The notes under the pieces are model-generated. The model was given only the letters and a program-made list of their open reading frames with translations. It searched no databases and was not told the DNA's origin. Positions 17,301 to 20,360 of a stretch of DNA of 20,360 nt are shown in pieces. A program made the translations under genes and the position numbers. Source of the DNA: CAZFYZ01 sp964523735 (GTDB taxonomy: Bacteria; Armatimonadota; UBA5829). Location: positions 1 through 20,360 of the forward strand of contig CAZFYZ010000066.1 in NCBI GenBank assembly GCA_964523735.1, in the 5' to 3' direction. Within the stretch, counting starts at the first letter, position 1. Every line of letters starts with the position of its first letter.

Positions 17301-19495
17301 GAAGTGATCCGCCAGCCGCGTTTCAAATCACGGTAGATTCTGTAACCGATCACCTCGCGCAAAGCGCGCTTTGTCTCATCTAACGGTGCAAACCTCACAT
17401 CGGGGTCCGCTGCGTAGAGTGAGACGGGCAGATCCAACGCGTCGAAGACTCGATTGGTTAGTTCTTCATGTCTGAGTCCGCCCTCGCCAGCGATTTCAAC
17501 CGCTCTATACAAGGCCGAGCGAAGTACGCCGATCTCCACAAAGTCGTTGAAGTGTCCAGCCTGAAGTGATGCATCCTGGCGGTTATCGGTAAAACTGAGG
17601 AGTTTGCGAGCCTTCTCCTTCAGGCTGGGCTCGTTCTTCAAATACTTGATAGCTGAAAGACTCAGAACCGTGGTTGCCGTACTCCGGCCTTCTGACGTGA
17701 GCGTTGCCAGTTTCGCGAAATCACCTTTCTGTGAGCCGTGATAGGCAACTCCGCAATGAAGGCAGAAGCGAAATGGCGTGGGCACGAACACACATTCCAC
17801 CCCCTGTGCGGAGAGGTGCCCGGCGGGGTCTAGGCGCAGGCGCTGAGGTACGTATTTCCTCGACGATGGCTTGACCCTCAATTCCCCACGGTGTTCCTCC
17901 AGCCAGTCGTCGGGAAGTCGGAGCATAGCTTCATTGTCGTCTGACGGCCAGGGATCGTCCGAGCAGAGATACAGGTATCCGAAACGCGCATCGTCGTTAG
18001 CCTGCTCGTCGGGATCACGCGCCTCAATACTGGTAATGCCTGTGTTTTTTTTGGTAACTTGCTTCACTCGGTAGTAGTCCTGACCGCATTCCCTACAGAA
18101 GGCCAGCGGGTACAACAAGCGTTCTCTACTTCCAGGAACGAACTGCTGTGCCTGCATAGTCACGTGGCGGTCGGATTCCACCTCAAGTGAGGAATAGACA
18201 GTATCTCCGCGGCTAATGAACTGGTGTATCCTGAATGCAAACAGTGGAAAGCCTGTACTCGGATTCAGATGCTCGTATCCGGCAAGAAGATACCGCTTGA
18301 CAGCACTCTCACACTCCGACAGTTCGACTCCGCACAGTTTGCTCAGATCTCTCGCTGCGCCGCTTGGGCCAGTGATGCTGCGAGGTGCTGACCTGACAAG
18401 TCGTCCGGATACAGTCTCCGCCGACACGCCAAATGCTGTCTCAATCCAACTGGAAACCGGATCGGAAACGAACGATTCATAGTCACTCGGCATGTCCGAT
18501 CCGGACTTGGTTATTCGATCACGAAGCGACTGAATATACCCCGGGTCACTTGCGTCTCGCTCTGGAGTAGCTCTCCGAAGAGACTCACCGATCACGTCTT
18601 CCGGACGCACGCGCGAGCCAAATAGTTTTGAAGCAACGTCCGCGACCTCCATGCGCTGCTGCTCAAATGACCCAGTCCCCGCTAGAGTCGCGGAAGTGCC
18701 GATACACTGGAGCTTGTCCACAGCCATTCGGTCAGCAACACGGCGTACAAGAAGGCCGACATCAGCGCCTTGTCTGCCTCTGTAGGTATGCAACTCATCG
18801 AGGACCAGGAAACGGAGTCCGTGTGCAGCGTTCACAAGCCCCTGTTCAGATGGACGCGTGAGGATGAGTTCAAGCATCACGTAGTTCGTCAGCAGGATAT
18901 CGGGTGGGTTCGCGATGATGGCGTTTCGTTCTTCATCCGATTCCTGGCCAGTGTATTTCGCGAAGGTAACCGGCCCTCTGCCGTCCGAGAAGCCGTGACA
19001 GAGAAACTTGGTGAGTTCGCCGTACTGGCTATTGGCTAGTGCGTTCATAGGGTAGACGACGATAGCACGGATGCCTTTGCCTGATCCCTGCCTCAGCACG
19101 TAGTCGGTAATCGGCAGTATGTATGCCAGGCTCTTGCCAGAGCCAGTCCCTGTGGTGAGTACGTAGTTCCGACCTTCACCCGCAACGACAACAGCATCAG
19201 ACTGGTGCCTATGGAGGCAGAGAGGTAGCCCCGGATCACGTTGGTCGGCCTTTATCCTGAAGATACGGCTGCAATCGGAATGGAGAAGCCCCCTTGATAC
19301 GAATGAGTCTACCGACTCGCCTTGTTCGAATGACGGGTTCAACTGGATAAGGGGCTCTGGCCAAAGCAAACCAGAATTCAGACTACGCTCCACATAGTCT
19401 CTGATGGGCCTATCATGTATCGTTATGAAGCTGCGAATGTAAGACTCGTAGTCCAGTATAAGCTTGTTTCGAAGTTCAAAGACGTCCATACTCAC
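14306..19495 (-). CDS. Giant DEAD-like helicase with DUF1998 and a C-terminal Vsr/DUF559-like nuclease domain (DruE-like)
   Basis: The protein has 1729 residues. RecA lobe 1 contains the Q-like HRHQ, Walker A TGTGSGKS (115-122), VYPMNALANSQ, ILLTNYVMLE, the DELH box (233-236) and GTSATLAG. Lobe 2 lies about 700-750 residues later (CSPTMELGVDISELN and QRSGRAGRSGQ, about 985-1040). A zinc unit is near 1300-1330 (CGHCGYLHP, QCERCG), and DUF1998 near 1510-1590 (FYEAAEGGAGVL, CYDCLMSYGNQ). The end (about 1640-1725) has TRPDFMYD, YVDGPHH and GYLVIRFG, like Vsr/DUF559 endonucleases. Size and order resemble DruE of Druantia; a DrmA-DrmB-like fusion is another reading. GTG 19495 has GAAGG five bases upstream; ATG 19489 is possible. 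The gap to the HTH gene is 15 bp, and the stop overlaps the SNF2 start. The helicase and DUF1998 calls are firm; nuclease activity is inferred. Confidence 0.85.
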   Translation of the reverse strand: MSMDVFELRNKLILDYESYIRSFITIHDRPIRDYVERSLNSGLLWPEPLIQLNPSFEQGESVDSFVSRGLLHSDCSRIFRIKADQRDPGLPLCLHRHQSDAVVVAGEGRNYVLTTGTGSGKSLAYILPITDYVLRQGSGKGIRAIVVYPMNALANSQYGELTKFLCHGFSDGRGPVTFAKYTGQESDEERNAIIANPPDILLTNYVMLELILTRPSEQGLVNAAHGLRFLVLDELHTYRGRQGADVGLLVRRVADRMAVDKLQCIGTSATLAGTGSFEQQRMEVADVASKLFGSRVRPEDVIGESLRRATPERDASDPGYIQSLRDRITKSGSDMPSDYESFVSDPVSSWIETAFGVSAETVSGRLVRSAPRSITGPSGAARDLSKLCGVELSECESAVKRYLLAGYEHLNPSTGFPLFAFRIHQFISRGDTVYSSLEVESDRHVTMQAQQFVPGSRERLLYPLAFCRECGQDYYRVKQVTKKNTGITSIEARDPDEQANDDARFGYLYLCSDDPWPSDDNEAMLRLPDDWLEEHRGELRVKPSSRKYVPQRLRLDPAGHLSAQGVECVFVPTPFRFCLHCGVAYHGSQKGDFAKLATLTSEGRSTATTVLSLSAIKYLKNEPSLKEKARKLLSFTDNRQDASLQAGHFNDFVEIGVLRSALYRAVEIAGEGGLRHEELTNRVFDALDLPVSLYAADPDVRFAPLDETKRALREVIGYRIYRDLKRGWRITSPNLEQCGLLEIDYLALDDVCRAEDIWEKAHPALATAKPEERCGAAKALLDLMRRELAVKVNYLERPYQEQIQQLSSQRLREPWALDENEVSSMEYASILFARPRTNADAGSNVFLSPRGAFGSFLGRTTTFPDYLDRLALEEKSSIITQLLKALKIGGLVDVVMEARSEQEVDGYQLVASSMIWKAGDGSTAYHDPIRVPRGSGLGFRTNPFFVEFYRNAAAENVGLEAREHTAQVDYAKREEREQRFREGKLPILFCSPTMELGVDISELNVVNMRNVPPTPANYAQRSGRAGRSGQPALVFSYCTTGSPHDQYFFKRPHDMVSGSVVTPRLDLANEDLVRAHVQAVWLAETGLSLGKSLKDVLDLSNEAGNLPLLPRVVADISNVKAKERTRARCREVLSTVTEELDSSGWYTNEWLDEVLGQVTSSFDRACDRWRTLYLSALRQARAQDQIIRDPTRPQTDKEQAKRLRREAENQQSLLTDVENIVQSDFYSYRYFASEGFLPGYSFPRLPLSAYIPARRQSKQRDEYLSRPRFLAISEFGPRAIVYHEGSRYVIDKVILPVTDPSEEGTVGTMSAKLCGHCGYLHPVTADFNPDQCERCGTILDTPLGQLFRLQNVSTRRRDKINSDEEERMRLGYDIVTGARFAKRGGSIQCQLATLTHDDSDLVTMSYGDRATIWRINLGWKRRANQDQYGFTLDVERGYWAKSPTEDDKDDPMSPRKERVIPYVEDWRNCLLVEPRTPLSVEVVASLEAALKSALQAEYQLEDNELAVEPLPNKDDRRLMLFYEAAEGGAGVLRRLVDDPQALSRIARRALEICHFDPDTGDDLRRAPNALEDCEAACYDCLMSYGNQTDHKLLDRKLIREILMQYADAAVNTSPVGKTRSEHLEELNRLCQSTLETEWLDIIDGMQCALPSRAQVLVESCGTRPDFMYDAEQAAIYVDGPHHEYPDRTERDREQTETLENAGYLVIRFGAKDDWAQIISRYPHVFGRSQ

Positions 19496-19510
19496 CTATG
19501 CCTTCATGTT

Positions 19511-19729
19511 CTACTCGTTTACCGAGTGCGTAGAGTCTTGTTCATTCGTGGATCGGTCATCTGCTCCGCCAGACCTAACCCACTCGTCGATCTCCTCTTT
19601 GCGGAACCTCCAGCGCCTGCCAACCCTGTGAGCTGGCATGCACTTGCTTTCGATCCATCTGTAGACGCTGTCCGTAGTGATGCAAAGATAGACGGCGATC
19701 TCATTCACCGACAGCCAACGGTCTTCCAT
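19511..19729 (-). CDS. Excisionase-family helix-turn-helix protein heading the defence operon
   Basis: The protein has 72 residues from ATG 19729. This start is chosen because GGAGGG (19737-19742) lies seven bases upstream and the domain begins at once; the same frame extends up to a TTG at 19819 with no such site. The sequence WLSVNEIAVYLCITTDSVYRW, then HRVGRRWRFRKEEIDEWVRS, is the MerR-like winged HTH of excisionase-family proteins (helix_turn_helix_17), followed by an acidic tail. Such proteins bind DNA as small regulators or recombination directionality factors. As the first gene of the operon, 15 bp before the giant helicase and just downstream of a consensus promoter, it is most likely an autoregulator of the defence genes. 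No tyrosine recombinase is visible, so a true Xis role is less likely. The fold is confident; the role is inferred. Confidence 0.85.
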   Translation of the reverse strand: MEDRWLSVNEIAVYLCITTDSVYRWIESKCMPAHRVGRRWRFRKEEIDEWVRSGGADDRSTNEQDSTHSVNE

Positions 19730-19736
19730 CTGCGTG

Positions 19737-19742
19737 CCCTCC
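19737..19742 (-). promoter_or_regulatory. Shine-Dalgarno site that fixes the HTH gene start
   Basis: GGAGGG is seven bases before ATG 19729 on the - strand. The more distal in-frame starts (ATG 19744 and 19765, TTG 19819) lack a comparable site. Confidence 0.6.
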
Positions 19743-19836
19743 ATTGGTTCTGGCCTGTCGGCCATCAACCGGTAATACTGCTTCTGTGTGAAGGGGTGAA
19801 TCAGGTGTTTGGCGACCAAGCCATGTCGCCGAATGG

Positions 19837-19865
19837 ATTATAACAGATCAGCTTCGAAATGCCAA
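19837..19865 (-). promoter_or_regulatory. Consensus sigma70 promoter of the defence operon
   Basis: On the - strand, TTGGCA (19860-19865) is followed after exactly 17 bases by TATAAT (19837-19842). Transcription would start near 19830, giving a leader of about 100 bases before ATG 19729. It is the only strong promoter I find upstream of the helicase-helicase-methyltransferase genes, so it probably drives the whole operon. Confidence 0.75.
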
Positions 19866-19954
19866 CTCGATTGCCGAGGCATACCGACTCAAGGCGATTT
19901 GCTTCCGGTTATGCCCGGCCATGTTGCTGCTGAATAAGCGGTGCAATCCATCTT

Positions 19955-19978
19955 GTTACCGGGCCTACCCCCGGTAAC
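19955..19978. repeat. Perfect 9-bp inverted repeat upstream of the defence promoter
   Basis: GTTACCGGG and CCCGGTAAC flank a 6-base spacer. There is no T-run, so a terminator is unlikely. It lies about 90 bp upstream of the -35 box of the defence operon. A binding site for a dimeric regulator or recombinase is possible, but this rests on symmetry alone. Confidence 0.5.
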
Positions 19979-20026
19979 GTGATTCAGAGAAAACCCGCCA
20001 AACAGAGAGAAAATGTCCCGAAATGT

Positions 20027-20046
20027 GGGCTTTCGGGGCAAAGCCC
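20027..20046. repeat. 7-bp inverted repeat with 6-base loop
   Basis: GGGCTTT and AAAGCCC are separated by CGGGGC. The hairpin is stable but has no U-tract on either strand. Its function is unknown. Confidence 0.4.
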
Positions 20047-20108
20047 GACCACAAGATTGGGATCGGATAACACGGAGGAGAAGTGGCTTTCACGCTCGTA
20101 AATACGCG

Positions 20109-20135
20109 AAAACCCCGCCGGGAGTCCCGACAGGG
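20109..20135 (-). terminator. Rho-independent terminator of the tRNA-Glu transcript
   Basis: On the - strand, CCCTGTCGGG and CCCGGCGGGG form a 10-pair stem with G-U pairs around a 3-base loop, followed directly by TTTT. It lies 35 bases beyond the tRNA 3' end and would insulate the defence operon from tRNA transcription. Confidence 0.8.
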
Positions 20136-20170
20136 TCAATTCGCATAGAGAGCTTTTCGATTTTAATGCT

Positions 20171-20247
20171 TGGTAGCCCCGAAGGGATTCGAACCCTCGA
20201 TCTCATGGCTGAGAACCATGCATCCTGGACCACTAGACGACGGGGCC
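20171..20247 (-). tRNA. tRNA-Glu (anticodon CUC), CCA encoded
   Basis: The 77-nt - strand sequence folds as a cloverleaf. The 7-bp acceptor stem pairs GGCCCCG with CGGGGCT (one G-U pair), and the anticodon stem CATGG/CCATG encloses the loop TTCTCAG with anticodon CTC. The T arm contains GGGTTCGAATCCC. The end ACCA is encoded (20171-20174). CUC reads GAG, so the tRNA carries glutamate. A consensus promoter lies upstream and a strong terminator downstream, so it is a single-gene unit. I found no copy of its 3' end elsewhere in the window that would mark an integration site. Confidence 0.95.
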
Positions 20248-20260
20248 TTGTAGCACCCAT

Positions 20261-20289
20261 AGTATAGCAAGAGGTGCGGAAGTTGTCAA
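20261..20289 (-). promoter_or_regulatory. Consensus sigma70 promoter of tRNA-Glu
   Basis: On the - strand, TTGACA (20284-20289) precedes TATACT (20261-20266) by exactly 17 bases. The expected transcript start is about seven bases before the mature tRNA 5' end at 20247. This is a textbook housekeeping promoter. Confidence 0.85.
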
Positions 20290-20310
20290 TCATTCGCGTT
20301 GCCTCTGTAC

Positions 20311-20360
20311 CTGCAGAGCGATTATGTCCCCATGTAACTGCAGACCGAAAATGTCCCCAT
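20311..20360. repeat. Two copies of a 23-bp repeat at the window edge, likely an insertion-sequence end
   Basis: CTGCAGAGCGATTATGTCC at 20311 and CTGCAGACCGAAAATGTCC at 20338 both continue with CCAT. The copies differ at three positions and are spaced 27 bp apart; the second runs to the last base. Several spaced copies of one motif at an end are typical transposase binding sites of IS21-like elements, and the ATGTCCCC wording is familiar from such ends. The rest of the element would lie beyond the window. Confidence 0.45.

Larger units (their letters stand above)
19866..20108. other. Intergenic stretch without a gene, with two inverted repeats
   Basis: Between the operon promoter and the tRNA terminator I find no protein or RNA gene. 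It contains the hairpins at 19955-19978 and 20027-20046. An 11-bp string, GAAAATGTCCC at 20009-20019, recurs in the repeat at the right edge (20347-20357). The short frames on either strand have no ribosome site or recognisable protein. Confidence 0.5.

Noticed and set aside
7560..19495. BREX system
   Set aside because: The methyltransferase resembles PglX in general layout, but no PglZ, BrxC, BrxA/B or BrxL is present, and the SNF2 and DUF1998 helicases are not BREX parts.
7560..19495. Classical type I or type III restriction-modification
   Set aside because: There is no HsdS-like specificity subunit, HsdR-type nuclease-helicase, or Mod/Res pair.
20171..20247. tRNA-Glu as the attachment site of the defence island
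   Set aside because: No repeat of the tRNA 3' end is found near the left boundary. The only short match (10 bp near 19223) is inside the helicase gene, and the visible integrase is a serine recombinase, which does not usually use tRNA sites.
20013..20267. Short + strand reading frame over the tRNA gene
   Set aside because: It is the antisense of tRNA-Glu and its terminator; the peptide is the familiar false product of a tRNA complement.
1..20360. CRISPR array or reverse-transcriptase element
   Set aside because: No regularly spaced repeats of suitable length and no Cas or reverse-transcriptase motifs were seen.

Overview
The window is bacterial DNA from a draft, probably metagenome-derived assembly: it has two gaps of exactly ten Ns (7101-7110 and 7826-7835). 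Consensus sigma70-type promoters, a tRNA-Glu gene with an encoded CCA end and GC that looks moderately high by eye fit a bacterium. The sequence does not fix the phylum. The DUF2924/large serine recombinase pair is common in Alphaproteobacteria and other GC-rich groups, but that is family knowledge, not proof.

Region 1 (1-2943, + strand) looks like the end of a prophage or phage-like element. It holds the 3' part of an M15-type peptidoglycan peptidase (endolysin), then a tightly coupled trio: a DUF2924 protein, a large serine recombinase and a ParB/KorB-like helix-turn-helix protein. The trio is joined by ATGA stop/start overlaps. The last gene appears to have lost its natural end. It reads into the next, oppositely oriented gene, which suggests an insertion or attachment junction near 2860-2945.

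Region 2 (2944-6776, - strand) carries three co-oriented genes that I cannot name: a PD-(D/E)XK nuclease-like protein, a coiled-coil protein with two membrane helices, and a HEPN-like protein with three zinc ribbons. A + strand gene for an EVE/PUA-like protein (6971-7516) follows, oriented divergently from this group.

Region 3 (7560-19865, - strand) is a defence operon. A consensus promoter (19837-19865) is followed by a 72-residue excisionase-type HTH protein, a 1729-residue DEAD-like helicase with DUF1998 and a Vsr/DUF559-like nuclease end, an SNF2-family helicase resembling DrmD, and a large N6-adenine DNA methyltransferase resembling DrmMI of class 1 DISARM. The three large genes overlap by 4 bp each. 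The helicase resembles DruE of Druantia in size and domain order. I see no separate DrmA, DrmB or DrmC, and no DruA-DruD, DruF-DruH or DruM, so the cassette sits between the two described systems and is the most interesting part of the window. My inference is that the methyltransferase marks host DNA, the EVE protein may read modified bases, the two helicases recognise or process unmodified invader DNA, and the downstream genes may add effectors.

Region 4 (19866-20360) holds hairpins, a terminator and tRNA-Glu(CUC) with its promoter on the - strand. At the very edge are two copies of a 23-bp repeat that look like the end of an insertion sequence.
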